Shown here: one piece after another, positions 34,024 through 44,543 of the stretch
How the letters are laid out: the number at the start of each line of letters is the position of its first letter
Position numbering within the stretch: the stretch's first letter is position 1
Source: Paludifilum halophilum
Lineage (GTDB): Bacteria; Bacillota; Bacilli; Thermoactinomycetales; DSM-45169
NCBI RefSeq assembly: GCF_002245355.1
Contig: NZ_NOWF01000003.1
Location: 248,001 to 312,000 of the forward strand
Reading direction: 5' to 3'
Length of the DNA: 64,000 bases
Translations under genes and position numbers: made by a program
Notes under the pieces: generated by a model
The model's input: only the letters and a program-made list of their open reading frames with translations
What the model was told of the DNA's origin: nothing
Database searches by the model: none

Positions 34024-36867
34024 TCAAGGGCGTCCAAGGGCGTCGCTTAAAATACGCTTTTGTTCGATATTGTGCACATCGGGCATACCCTCTGCTGGAC
34101 TGGACCGTTCCGGACGTCCGATATAGTCTACGGCCACTCCTTCGGGAGCCAGGGCTTTGATTTTCGGCTCCATGTACGTCCAGGCACCCATATTCTGCGG
34201 CTCCTCCTGAACCCACACGATTTCCTTCAAGTTTTTATAGCGCCGGATCATCTTCCTAATTTCCTCCTCCGGAAACGGATACAACTGTTCCACTCGGAGA
34301 AGGTGCAACCGGTCCCGCTTGCTATCGCTGGCGGATTCCAGCTCGCTTTCCAGATCGATCGCCACTTTTCCGCTGCAGAGGATCAATCGCGTCACCCGAT
34401 CCGCCGTTTGTCCCAGTCCTGTTTGTTCCAACACGGTCTGAAATCCGCCGTTTTCAAAATCGGATCCGGGGGACAGGGTGCGTCTGTTACGGATCAGGCT
34501 TTTCGGGGACATGATGATCAGGGGCCGGGATTCTTTTTTCCCGCCCAAGGCCGCTTGTCGACGCAGGATATGGAAATACTGGGCTGCATTGGTCAAGTTG
34601 GCTACAGTCCAGTTATTCTCCGCCGCCGATTGTAAAAATCGTTCCAGGCGGGCACTGGAATGCTCGGGGCCCTGCCCTTCATATCCGTGAGGCAATAAGA
34701 GAACCAGACTGGATTTCTGCGCCCATTTGGCACGGCCCGCGGCGAGGAATTGATCGATAATCACCTGCCCCGCGTTGGCGAAGTCACCATACTGCGCTTC
34801 CCAAATCACGAGTGTTTCGGGAGCAAAGACATCGTACCCATATTCAAATCCCAGGACGGAGGCTTCTGAGAGCGGACTGTTATGAAGCGAAAAAGAAGCC
34901 CGAGCCTGAGGAAGGGTGTGTAAGGGAGAATGTGTTGTTCCGGTTTCAGGATCATGCAACATGAGATGGCGATGGGCGAAGGTTCCCCGTTCCGAATCCT
35001 GTCCGGTCATACGGATCGGTGTTCCGTCCTTCAGGATGGTGGCGAAAGACAACGTCTCCGCCAAAGCCCAATCCACCTTGCCCTCTTTCTTCAACAGATC
35101 GGCCCGACGATTCAATACCCGCTCCAATTTGGGATAAACCGTGAAATTCTCCGGCCATTTCAACAGATCGTCATTAATCTCATGAAGGGTTTCGACGGAA
35201 ACACCGGTGTCCACCTGCGGCAACTCTTGCGCCGGTTCCAGTGGAGGTACTGATTCTTCCGCCTCATTTCCGTTCTCTTTGATTTTTTTATACGCCTGCT
35301 GCAACCTTTGCTGGACGGTTTTTTCCATCGCCTCAACTTCCTCCGAGGTTGCCGCCCCTTCTCTCTGTAAGGTTTCGGCGTACAAACCGCGTGCACTCGG
35401 GCGCTTGTTAATCCTGGCATATAGTTGAGGTTGGGTCGCTGACGGATCGTCCATCTCATTGTGTCCGAAACGGCGATACCCGATTAAATCGATCAGAAAA
35501 TCCTTTTGAAAACGGGAACGGTAAGCATAAGCCAGATTGACGGCGGCCAAGCAAGCTTCCGGATCGTCGGCGTTTACGTGTACGATCGGAATCTCGTAAC
35601 CTTTGGCCAGATCGCTGGCGTACCGGGTAGAACGGGCATCCGCGCTTTCCGTGGTGAATCCAAGGAGGTTGTTGGCGATGATATGAATGGTTCCTCCGGT
35701 ATGGTAAGCATTCAACCGGTTGAAATTGAGCGTTTCCGCAACGATCCCCTCCCCGGGGAAAGCGGCATCCCCGTGGACAAGAACGGCCAGTGCCCTGGAA
35801 ACATCCTGTCTCGCAAAACCGGGTCGGTCGCGATTTTCCTGAGCGGCACGGGTGGATCCTTCCACAACGGGATTGACAAACTCCAGGTGACTCGGATTGT
35901 TAGCCAGGTGGATCCGGGCTTGAACCGCCTTCCCTTCATCCAGGGACCGGTCCGCACCCAAATGATATTTCACATCCCCCGTCCAGCCGTAGTTAATCCC
36001 CATCGAGCCCTCCGAAGGAACCAGATCCTTATCAGGAGCGTGATGAAACTCTGAAAAGATCGTCTCGTAGGGTTTCCCCAAAATATGAGCCAAAACATTG
36101 AGCCGACCGCGGTGAGCCATTCCGATATTCACATCGCGAACGCCGTCATGAACCGATTGATAGATGATGTCATCGATCAGCGGAACCAGAACATCAAGAC
36201 CCTCGACCGAAAACCGTTTCTGCCCCACAAATGTGCGGTGCAAAAACTTCTCAAAAGTTTCTACCTCTGTCAACCGTTTCAGCAGATCTACCTTTTTTTC
36301 TTTGGACAAGGGACGATGGATCATATCGGATTCCACCATCCGATTCAGCCAGTTCCTCTCTTCCACATCGTGCACATGACTAAATTCGTAAGCCAGCGAT
36401 TGGGTATATATTTTCTTCAATCGGCAGATGACATCCCAACCGGTTTGAAGATCTCCAGTCGCCTCCGGCCAAACGATATCGGCCGGCAGCCTTTTCAGAT
36501 CCTCTTCCGTCAAATCGTAAGCTTCCGGTTGAATCAGGCGGGTATCCGAATCGGATCGTCCCCGCAAGGGGTCGATGTCTGCCACCAAATGACCGTACGT
36601 CCGGATATTTTCCGCCAATTTCTCCGCTGCAACGGCTTTTTGCATCGCCGTTTTGTCACCCGAAAAGCCGGAAGCCTCCGCCGGAGGTCGAACCACCGAA
36701 TCCGTTGAAACAGGCGGAGGGCCCCATCGGTCAAAAAGATCCCTTAGCGTTTCATCGACAGCACCCGGGTCCTTGCGGTACTGTTCATAGCATTGATTGA
36801 TATAGCCGAGATTGGGACCGTAAAACCGAAGCCACGGATTGGTAGGGCCCCCGTTCTCTGTCGCCAT
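34024..36867 (-). CDS. odhA: 2-oxoglutarate dehydrogenase E1
   Basis: A 947-residue thiamine-diphosphate-dependent decarboxylase of the TCA cycle. Recognisable: YEFSHVHDVEERNWLNRMVE, the GMAHRGRLNVLAHILGKPYE segment, the ThDP region HGDAAFPGEGIVAE, and the C-terminal GHEGQGPEHSSARLERFLQ-type motif (here GYEGQGPEHSSARLERFLQ). Length matches Bacillus OdhA. ATG behind GGAGG. First gene of odhAB; the E3 subunit is not in the window. Confidence 0.97.
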   Translation of the reverse strand: MATENGGPTNPWLRFYGPNLGYINQCYEQYRKDPGAVDETLRDLFDRWGPPPVSTDSVVRPPAEASGFSGDKTAMQKAVAAEKLAENIRTYGHLVADIDPLRGRSDSDTRLIQPEAYDLTEEDLKRLPADIVWPEATGDLQTGWDVICRLKKIYTQSLAYEFSHVHDVEERNWLNRMVESDMIHRPLSKEKKVDLLKRLTEVETFEKFLHRTFVGQKRFSVEGLDVLVPLIDDIIYQSVHDGVRDVNIGMAHRGRLNVLAHILGKPYETIFSEFHHAPDKDLVPSEGSMGINYGWTGDVKYHLGADRSLDEGKAVQARIHLANNPSHLEFVNPVVEGSTRAAQENRDRPGFARQDVSRALAVLVHGDAAFPGEGIVAETLNFNRLNAYHTGGTIHIIANNLLGFTTESADARSTRYASDLAKGYEIPIVHVNADDPEACLAAVNLAYAYRSRFQKDFLIDLIGYRRFGHNEMDDPSATQPQLYARINKRPSARGLYAETLQREGAATSEEVEAMEKTVQQRLQQAYKKIKENGNEAEESVPPLEPAQELPQVDTGVSVETLHEINDDLLKWPENFTVYPKLERVLNRRADLLKKEGKVDWALAETLSFATILKDGTPIRMTGQDSERGTFAHRHLMLHDPETGTTHSPLHTLPQARASFSLHNSPLSEASVLGFEYGYDVFAPETLVIWEAQYGDFANAGQVIIDQFLAAGRAKWAQKSSLVLLLPHGYEGQGPEHSSARLERFLQSAAENNWTVANLTNAAQYFHILRRQAALGGKKESRPLIIMSPKSLIRNRRTLSPGSDFENGGFQTVLEQTGLGQTADRVTRLILCSGKVAIDLESELESASDSKRDRLHLLRVEQLYPFPEEEIRKMIRRYKNLKEIVWVQEEPQNMGAWTYMEPKIKALAPEGVAVDYIGRPERSSPAEGMPDVHNIEQKRILSDALGRP

Positions 36868-37040
36868 GATGCGATACCTCCACTGCTGTATTTATCATAT
36901 GTTTTCCTTCCCCAAACCCATGGTAAACCCGGGATGGAGGGAGATCCCAAGAGCGGATCAGTCCTTCTTTAGGGTAACACCCTTCGTCAAGGCTGGCCAG
37001 ACTAAATTACGGGTTTTTATGAAGTATACACAACTGGCAC

Positions 37041-37077
37041 AAAAAACCGGAGACCGTGCCGGTCGGTCTCCGGTTTT
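37041..37077. terminator. Terminator near yisP-like gene
   Basis: AAAACCGGAGACCG and CGGTCTCCGGTTTT form a 14-bp stem with A- and T-runs on both sides. It ends the minus-strand transcript of the squalene-synthase-like gene before odhA. Confidence 0.85.
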
Positions 37078-37105
37078 GCCCCGGGGGGAACATTCGTGGA
37101 ACCTC

Positions 37106-37939
37106 TCAGTACGACTCTGAGTATTCTCCGGTAATTTTTCGGACCAATCGCTTGACGGCATCCCGACTCAGTTTGGTTTTACCGGCTTCTAGTGCACGGA
37201 GGGTCCCGTGAGCGAGAGTAAGAGGGATCTTACAGAAATCGAGAATCGGCTTGGATTCAATGCGATTCGTGTAATCATCAGCCATCGCCAAATTCCGCCG
37301 GGCATATGAAAACATCTCTTCCCATTCCCATCCATCGGGAAAGAAATCCACGCCACGGGCAAGGTCTTCCTTTCGATTTCGAACAATATTCACCGCTTGC
37401 AGTCCACGACCGTAGCCGACGGCCAATTGGCGATCCGCTTTTGTCCCGTCATACCACTCCCAAAGGTCGTTGAGCAACAAACCGACCAACCCCGCCACGT
37501 AAAACGTATATTGGTCCAAATCCTCTTCGGTATGGATGTTCCATCCCTTAGAAACCCAATCAGCCATCCCTTTGGCCATCGTCGCTGTCTTCTCATAGAC
37601 TATCGATTGAACCGATGGAGGGGCCAGCCCGGCCCATTCACCCATGCGCAGGGTGACTTCCGGCAGGACCGATTGATGCGAATCGAACGCGGTCCTCAAC
37701 TCCATATCCCCGCCGGATTTTTCCAGGATTGCACCGACCGAGCGCAATAGATCGACTTTCGCTTCCGACGAAAGCCGGGGATGATCCTCAATCTCGTCAA
37801 TCGCCCTCATACAAAGATATGAAGATGCGACAGCCTCTTTCAAACCTGCCGGCAGGCGATTGATCGGGATGAAGAAGGTCCGGCTGGTCGCTCGCAGCAT
37901 GTCCATCGCCTCTTGATTGAATTCCATCTGTTTACCCAT
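37106..37939 (-). CDS. Squalene/phytoene synthase family protein (YisP-like)
   Basis: A 277-residue all-alpha isoprenoid enzyme. The opening TSRTFFIPINRLPAGLKEAV and the first Asp-rich motif DEIEDHPR fit YisP. The second region (LNDLWEWYDG) departs from the canonical DxxxD, as in the Bacillus YisP protein, which acts as a farnesyl diphosphate phosphatase rather than a squalene synthase. ATG 37939 is preferred because GGAGG lies upstream of it. Function may be farnesol production for membrane microdomains (inference). Confidence 0.8.
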   Translation of the reverse strand: MGKQMEFNQEAMDMLRATSRTFFIPINRLPAGLKEAVASSYLCMRAIDEIEDHPRLSSEAKVDLLRSVGAILEKSGGDMELRTAFDSHQSVLPEVTLRMGEWAGLAPPSVQSIVYEKTATMAKGMADWVSKGWNIHTEEDLDQYTFYVAGLVGLLLNDLWEWYDGTKADRQLAVGYGRGLQAVNIVRNRKEDLARGVDFFPDGWEWEEMFSYARRNLAMADDYTNRIESKPILDFCKIPLTLAHGTLRALEAGKTKLSRDAVKRLVRKITGEYSESY

Positions 37940-38234
37940 CCGGAGCTGAGCCTCCATTTGATTGATTTTGCAGTGATACCCTTATTTGCACCCACATAGG
38001 GAAAAAGCCCTTAAATCCCTATCTCGTCAAATGAGCCGAGCTTTCCATCCGTGCAAAAGAGTTTTCTGTAACCACTATACCATTCTTTACGACATTCCTG
38101 TAATCTCATGCAACTCATTCATTTTAAGAAATGGTTTTTCCGAATTGGATCGCAAAAAAACCAGACGATTTTCACCGAGATTCATGGTATAAAAAGAAAA
38201 CGACCGAACGTAAGCTGGGAGGAAACCAACATCC

Positions 38235-39491
38235 ATGAACCGTTCCATTCCATTGCCTCAAGCGATCGCTTTGTATATAGCGGCGATTCTGGGCTCGGGT
38301 ATTCTATTTCTGTCGGCGAGTACAGCATCTGTAGCAGGACCTGCTTCCATTGTTTCTTGGGCGGTTATGATTGCCTTCAGTTTTCCTTTAGCCTATACAT
38401 TTGCGGCTTTATCCCGCTCTTATCCGGATGCGGGGGGCGCGGCCACTTTTGTTCGCATGGCTTTCGGTGAACATCCGGGAAACCTCGTCGGCTGGTTTTA
38501 TTTCATCACGGCGGCGGTTGGCCAAGTGATCGTATCATTGACCGGAGCCAGTTATATCGGGATACCTTTGCAGTGGTCTCCCTTTCAGATCGGAGGGCTG
38601 GCGTGTATGATGTTGTTCATCGGAGGGGTATCCAACCACTACGGAGTCCGAGTAAGCGGAAGACTTTCTCTCATTCTAAGCACATTGCTGCTGGTTCTGT
38701 TGTTGGTGACGATGGCAGTTACGTTGCCCTTTGTTCAATGGGAGCATTTCAAGCCGTTTGCACCCGAAGGTTGGTATCCGGTCGGAACGGCTGTGGTCAT
38801 GATTTTTTGGTCTTTTTTCGGCTGGGAGGCGATATGCAGTTTAGCCCATCGATTTCATCATCCCGAAAAAAATCTGGTCCGCAGTGCCCTGATCAGTGCC
38901 TTTATTATCGGCGTCGTCTTTTTATTGCTCAGTTTTATAACCATAGGCAGCGGAACGTATGGCAATCTGGAAAGTGATTCGTCACCGATCGGTATCATGA
39001 TGAACCGGTCGCTGGGGTTCGGTGCGCAGTTCATAACCGCCCTGTTGGCATTCATCATATGTACGGGAACAGTGAATGCCTTCGTTGCCAGCCTGGCACA
39101 ACTGGGCTACGCTTTAAGCCGGGATCAAGCCTTTCCGTCTTGTTTTTATTACTTAAACCCTCGTACAGACACCCCCACTCGGATCGTTTGGCTCGTCATC
39201 CTCTTTGCCTCGTCGGGGGTGATCTTTACTGCGGGACTCGGAATCCATTTCACCCAACTGTTATTTATTCCAAACTCCTTGGGGATCGTGGTGTATGTCC
39301 TTTCCATGATGGCCGCTCTCCGCCTTTACAAAAAGGGATCTCCCGCTTGGCTCAGCGCTTTGATTTCCCTGATCATACTCGGAGTACTGGTTCCTTTCCT
39401 CGGATTGCACCTCATCGTACCGATTTTGGTCAGTGGCCTGTATTTCTTGTATAAAAAAATACACAGGATCAGGACGCTGTTTGACTCATAG
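38235..39491 (+). CDS. APC-family amino acid permease (YjeH-like)
   Basis: A 418-residue membrane transporter with about twelve hydrophobic segments. The first has the APC substrate motif AAILGSGILFLSASTASVAG; YPDAGGAATFVRMAFGEHPG and GWEAICSLAHRFHHPEKNLV are also typical of the YjeH/L-methionine-branched-chain exporter group. GGGAGG precedes the ATG at slightly long spacing. Single-gene unit. Direction of transport and substrate are not decided by sequence. The 295-base gap upstream holds the promoter region and a hairpin (TAGGGA...TCCCTA) but no gene. Confidence 0.88.
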   Translation: MNRSIPLPQAIALYIAAILGSGILFLSASTASVAGPASIVSWAVMIAFSFPLAYTFAALSRSYPDAGGAATFVRMAFGEHPGNLVGWFYFITAAVGQVIVSLTGASYIGIPLQWSPFQIGGLACMMLFIGGVSNHYGVRVSGRLSLILSTLLLVLLLVTMAVTLPFVQWEHFKPFAPEGWYPVGTAVVMIFWSFFGWEAICSLAHRFHHPEKNLVRSALISAFIIGVVFLLLSFITIGSGTYGNLESDSSPIGIMMNRSLGFGAQFITALLAFIICTGTVNAFVASLAQLGYALSRDQAFPSCFYYLNPRTDTPTRIVWLVILFASSGVIFTAGLGIHFTQLLFIPNSLGIVVYVLSMMAALRLYKKGSPAWLSALISLIILGVLVPFLGLHLIVPILVSGLYFLYKKIHRIRTLFDS

Positions 39492-39681
39492 CTCTGAGTG
39501 TGAAGTGCCTCTGTTTCCGACAAAGGAGGGGCCGGTTTTTCACGGAGCGCCATCATCTGCCGATGCGAAGCGAAGGGGAAAACCGGGCCCGACCGCCCTC
39601 ATGACCAAAAAACAGAACCAAGTTGCCTGAAAGGGCAGAAGATCCAACAAAGCCATAGGCTAAACCCGGGAGGTGAAACAA

Positions 39682-40254
39682 ATGAAATACCCACTGGAAA
39701 AGTTATGGGAGGCAGTGGTTCAATGCAACAAAACATATGACGGAATCTTTTATTATGCTGTAAAGACCACAGGTATCTTTTGCCGCCCCTCATGTAAATC
39801 AAAAACCCCGAGGAAAGAAAATGTGGAATTCTTTTTTCAGATAAAGGACGCGGTTCGTTCCGAGTATCGACCCTGCAAAAGATGCCGTCCAGATCGGTAC
39901 CAACCGACCTACCATCCCAATGAAAAAATCGCCCGCGATATAAAGAGAATTCTGGAAAACGAATATGATCAGTCGTGGACCTTGCACAAGCTTTCCAAAC
40001 GGGTAGGAATCAGTGCTTATCATTTGCAACGGTTGTTCAAAAATCGTACGGGACGAAGTCCACGACAGTACCTCAACCAAGTCCGAATCCGGCAAGCAAA
40101 GCAACTGCTTTTGGAAGGAAAACAAAACAACCTGGAAATTTGTTTTGCAGTCGGATTTCATGATCCCAACCAATTTTATACCGCTTTTCGAAAAGAAACG
40201 GGGGCTTCGCCGTTGGCTTTTAAGCGTACCGCAAAAGAGTTGGCAAAAAGGTAA
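39682..40254 (+). CDS. adaA: AdaA-like methylphosphotriester-DNA methyltransferase/activator
   Basis: A 190-residue protein joining an Ada zinc domain to an AraC-type DNA-binding domain. Zinc and methyl-acceptor cysteines are Cys34, Cys38, Cys65 and Cys68 (FCRPSC and CKRC). The helix-turn-helix parts are LHKLSKRVGISAYHLQRLFK and ICFAVGFHDPNQFYTAFRKE. It repairs methylphosphotriesters and, once methylated, activates the adaptive response to alkylation. In Bacillus adaA is followed by adaB; no adaB is present here. Start chosen at ATG behind GGGAGG. Confidence 0.93.
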   Translation: MKYPLEKLWEAVVQCNKTYDGIFYYAVKTTGIFCRPSCKSKTPRKENVEFFFQIKDAVRSEYRPCKRCRPDRYQPTYHPNEKIARDIKRILENEYDQSWTLHKLSKRVGISAYHLQRLFKNRTGRSPRQYLNQVRIRQAKQLLLEGKQNNLEICFAVGFHDPNQFYTAFRKETGASPLAFKRTAKELAKR

Positions 40255-40394
40255 GGATGAAGACGATGACAGCCGGCAGTTGTCCTTCGGGCCTGCAGAA
40301 CCCCTTCTGCCTTCCGGACAATCTTTCAAGCACCGCCTCCTGTTTGCTTTTTTCTCCCAGGATCCCTTATGAACCTTCTGTCGCTTTGTAATTG

Positions 40395-40422
40395 AAAAGA
40401 GCCCGGTTACCGGGCTTTTTGC
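40395..40422. terminator. Terminator between adaA and helD
   Basis: GCCCGG-TTA-CCGGGC with TTTTT on the plus strand; on the minus strand the U-run is interrupted. Confidence 0.75.
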
Positions 40423-40464
40423 AGATCAATGTATACGAATGATGATGTACCCTCCGAAACTTCA

Positions 40465-42785
40465 TCAGCGGCTTGATTGAGCGGATGGATCCCCCGATGG
40501 TGAATGTTTGACATAGCCGAACCGTGTTATTTCGTCCAACAGAAATGTGCCGCGCCGACCAAAAAGAGACAAGTGATGCAACGTGCGAGTCATGGCGACA
40601 TAAAGAAGCTTCAAATCCAGTTCATCAGTTGTATAAGTCTCATCTAAATTGATGAGGATGACCATGTCAAAATTCCAATCCCTTGGCGATGTATGAGGGC
40701 ACGATGAGGAGGTCCGCATCCTCAAACGAATCATTCCCATTAAACAATTGAACCTTTAAATGGGTTTCTTTAGTCAATAACTGGTGAATACTTTTGCATT
40801 CACGGAGAGAGCGGCCAATGATCGCTATCGATTGATATCCCTTGTTTTTACCGACGCGAATCTCCTCCAGCAGGGGCTGGATCAAGTCCTGTTTCTTCTC
40901 AAATTCGTACAAGCGAGGGATGTCACCATGACGGACGACAGGCTCCGCTTCCGTAATACCGGCCTGATCTAATTGCCGGATCACCTGGTTAGCGGCATTC
41001 ATGATTTCTACGGTCGTCCGGTAGCTCTTCTTCAGGGTCAGGATTTGTGCCTCCGGCGCAGGCAATGCTTCCAAGATTTCTTTCCAGTCGTTTGTACCCC
41101 GATAGCTGTGAATTCCCTGGGCGACATCCCCCAGGATGGTGAACAGAGGGTTATGAAGAGCCTCGCTCAGAGCGGCGATTTGAAACGGACTGAAGTCCTG
41201 CGCTTCGTCAATGACCACGTGTTTGATGGATTGTTGCTTTGGAAACCCGAACAATCGATGCTTCAACTGGAGAAGGGCGGCGGTATCTTCTATCTCCAGC
41301 CGCTTCCGATCCAAATATCCACCGGTTTCTTTACAGAGAAGGTCGACATCTTCCTTGGAATCGAAAAAAGACGCGAGATGATCGGGCTGATTCACAAAAG
41401 CGCGATAATGGGCAAACACATCCTGTTTTTCAAACTGGGCCATATATTGTTTGACCCGAACCTTGGAATCCTGTTCGATCCGTTTCAGCGTCTTTTCTTT
41501 TTTATCCATCAAGCGAACAACCGTTTCCCGTCGTTTCTCGGGGTCCCGGATCTGTGTCAAAGCTCTTTCGATACGATCCTCATAGAAAGAGGCGGCTTCC
41601 TTCAAGATTTCTTTGCTTCGCCGCTTGATCTCTTTCGTAAGAAGTTGACGGATCTTTTCCAGCCTTTGATAAACCGGCAGATACTTATAATCGACGATGA
41701 GCCAGTGTGCGATTTCTTCATGGCTGCAGATCACATATTTACTCAACTTGAGATCCTTTTCCGGAATGAGACTTTCGACCACTCGATCGACGTAAGTATC
41801 GATTGCCTGCTTATAACGGAGAGACCCTTTCATTCGGGAGATGCGCATCTGCTGGCCTTTATCTTCAGTTGATGCAGCTCCATCGATAAAATTTCTTTTC
41901 CGGATCCGATAGCCGGTGTTTTTTTCCCGCCATTTCCCGAAAAAAGTCGGTAAAAGTGGTCTGCCGGACTTTCTGAACCCCCAACTCCGGTAAAACATTG
42001 GAGATGTATCCCAAAAACAGACGGTTAGGAGCCAGAATCATCATTTCCTCCGGATCGAATTGGCCTGCCCGTTGATAGAGATAGTAGGCGATCCGATGAA
42101 GTGCAATGGTAGTCTTTCCGCTTCCCGCTGCCCCTTGGACAATCAAGGATCGATGAAAATCCGCCCGGATGACTTGATTTTGTTCCGCCTGGATCGTGGC
42201 TACAATTTCATTGAGCCGATGATCGGCACTTCGATGGAGGGATGCCTGCAAGAGCTCATCCCGTGAAGTGGCATCGACATCCTGAAATTCTTTCAGGGTG
42301 CCGTCCTCAATGATGTATTGGCGTTTCAAGGACAGATTTCCACGAATATGATCCGTTTCCGACCGGTAAGTGACCTCTCCCAGACGCCCTTCGTAGTACA
42401 GGTTTGCAATCGGCGAACGCCAATCCACAATAACAGGCCGCTGATCATCGTGTCGGTACAGAGAGGTTTTTCCGATATAGAACTTCTCCGGCTGACCACT
42501 TCCTTCCGGCTGAAAATCGATGCGGCTGAAATAAGGTTTGTCGCGGATCGCCGCCAGTTGTTCCAGATCCCGGTCGGTGATATCGAGAAATTTGGCATTT
42601 ACCAAGATATTGATGTAACTTTGACTGCTGTCCAGAAAATCGAGTTCTTCCATGGCTTGTTTGATATTCCGTTGATACACGGTACGGTTTTTCCCGGAGC
42701 TATCAAGTACCGCTTCGATGTATCGCTGAGTGGCTTTTAGGCGCTTTTGCTCGGAGATGTATTCGGGATGGGAAAACCCGGACAT
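40465..42785 (-). pseudogene. helD: HelD-like RNA polymerase-associated helicase, three frameshifts
   Basis: Together the frames give a full HelD of about 770 residues. The first piece has the N-terminal coiled coil and Walker A (VQGAAGSGKTTIALHRIAYY); the second has IKHVVIDEAQDFSPFQIAAL and motif IV regions; the third has KLLYVAMTRTLHHLSLFG. Frame breaks lie near 41900 (missing A in KKILSMEL), near 41862 (one base missing before QQMRISRMKG) and near 40668 (extra T after KGLEF). ATG 42785 follows GGAGGAATGAGG. HelD recycles RNA polymerase by removing it from DNA. Three independent indels suggest a pseudogene, though sequence error is possible. Confidence 0.85.
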
Positions 42786-42807
42786 CCTCATTCCTCCATT
42801 CCTATGA

Positions 42808-44385
42808 TCAGTCGGACTGTTTGGCAAATGTCAGCTCCCGGTTCTGCTGAATAAAATGCTCCATGAAAAACTCGGAATCAAACAGCACCAACAACTGTTC
42901 TTCGTCATCCTTGACACACAGAGTTCGTCTCCCTTGTTGAAGACGGGCGGGGTTTTCGACTGCACCCTTGACCCAGCGGGCGAAACGAAACGGAAGGCGT
43001 TCGAAGATGAGATCGACGCCGTACTCACTCTTCATCCGATGGTCAAACACTTCAAATTGAAGCTCCCCGACCGCACCAATGATGATTTCCTCCGGCCCGG
43101 AGAGGAAGGTCCGATATTTTTGGATAGCGCCTTCCTCGACCAATTGCTCTAATCCTTTTTGGTATTGCTTATAACGCATGGCGTTTTTGTTTGTGATTTT
43201 GGCGAAATGCTCCGGCGGAAACTTGGGGAGCGGTTCAAATTGAAAAGATCCTTTCTCGCAGAGGGTATCCCCCACCCGGAACTGTCCGGGATCAAACAGA
43301 CCCACGATATCTCCGGTGTAGGCTTCTTCCACGATGGAACGGTCCCGCGCCATGAATTGCTGGGGTTGTGCCAGTTTCAAGTTTTTACCCGTCCGAACGT
43401 GTCGAACGTTCATCCCACGTTCAAACTTTCCGGAGCAAATGCGAAGGAAGGCGACGCGGTCCCGGTGGGCGGGATTCATATTGGCTTGGATTTTGAACAC
43501 GAAGCCGGAAAAATCCGGCTGCTCGGGTTGAATCAGCCCTTGGTCGCTTTCCCGTGGAGAAGGAGATGGAGCCAATCCCAGAAAATCCTCGAGAAACGCT
43601 TCCACTCCAAAGTTGGTAACGGCACTGCCGAAAAAAACCGGGGTCAACTCACCGTTTCGAATTTTTTCAAAGTCGTAGGGATCACCGGCGATATCCAGTA
43701 ATGCGATCTCCTCCGATAGCTGATCGGCGAGGAGATCCCCGACCTCTTCCCGGATCAGAGGGTCGTCCGGCCCCTCCACATCCAACTGCCTCGCATCCTT
43801 CTGGCGGTCGAATCGTTCAAGACGGGAACGATGACGGTTGTAAATTCCACAGAACTCTGAACCGATACCTACCGGCCAATTCATGGGGTGGGAACGCATT
43901 CCGAGGACAGACTCAATTTCTTCCAGAAGATCGAAAGGGTCTTTTCCGTGACGATCCATTTTGTTGATAAAGGTAAAGACCGGGATCCCCCGCTTGGCAC
44001 AGACTTCGAAAAGCTTGATCGTCTGGGGTTCCACTCCCTTGGCACAATCAATCAACATAACGGCACTGTCCGCTGCAGCCAGCGTTCGATAGGTATCTTC
44101 GCTGAAATCCTGGTGCCCCGGCGTGTCCAGAATATTGACATGATACCCTCGGTAAGTGAACTCCAGAACACTAGAGGTAACAGAAATCCCCCGCTGCTTC
44201 TCGAGATCCATCCAGTCCGAAGCGGCGTGTTTTTTGGCCTTTCTGCCTTTCACGGAGCCAGCTTCCCGGATGGCCCCCCCGAATAAAAGAAGTTTCTCGG
44301 TAAGTGTGGTCTTACCAGCATCCGGGTGAGAAATAATAGCAAAGGTTCGTCGGCGCGAAACCTCGGTTTGCAATTCATCCTTCAT
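42808..44385 (-). CDS. prfC: Peptide chain release factor 3
   Basis: A 525-residue GTPase that recycles RF1 and RF2 from the ribosome after termination. G1 is SHPDAGKTTLTEKLLLFGGA, G3 DTPGHQDFSEDTYRTL and G4 FINKMDRHGKDP; the RF3-specific SGPEEIIIGAVGELQFEVF is near the C-terminus. Start at ATG 44385, with GGAAAGGA upstream. It ends 22 bases before helD and may be co-transcribed with it. Confidence 0.96.
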   Translation of the reverse strand: MKDELQTEVSRRRTFAIISHPDAGKTTLTEKLLLFGGAIREAGSVKGRKAKKHAASDWMDLEKQRGISVTSSVLEFTYRGYHVNILDTPGHQDFSEDTYRTLAAADSAVMLIDCAKGVEPQTIKLFEVCAKRGIPVFTFINKMDRHGKDPFDLLEEIESVLGMRSHPMNWPVGIGSEFCGIYNRHRSRLERFDRQKDARQLDVEGPDDPLIREEVGDLLADQLSEEIALLDIAGDPYDFEKIRNGELTPVFFGSAVTNFGVEAFLEDFLGLAPSPSPRESDQGLIQPEQPDFSGFVFKIQANMNPAHRDRVAFLRICSGKFERGMNVRHVRTGKNLKLAQPQQFMARDRSIVEEAYTGDIVGLFDPGQFRVGDTLCEKGSFQFEPLPKFPPEHFAKITNKNAMRYKQYQKGLEQLVEEGAIQKYRTFLSGPEEIIIGAVGELQFEVFDHRMKSEYGVDLIFERLPFRFARWVKGAVENPARLQQGRRTLCVKDDEEQLLVLFDSEFFMEHFIQQNRELTFAKQSD

Positions 44386-44485
44386 CACGACATATCCTTT
44401 CCATCCGATCATTTTCCTTTAGACTATAACATATGTGAATAAATTTGATACTAACTATTTATATTCAATTATAAAAGAATGGGTT

Positions 44486-44514
44486 TGAGTTATATTGTTT
44501 CGTATGCTATAGTA
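44486..44514 (+). promoter_or_regulatory. Promoter of small excisionase-type gene
   Basis: TTGAGT (44486-44491), a 17-base spacer and TATAGT (44509-44514), 29 bases before the ATG at 44544. Confidence 0.65.
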
Positions 44515-44543
44515 TTCTGGAAAACCAGTAAAGGAGGCTTCCG

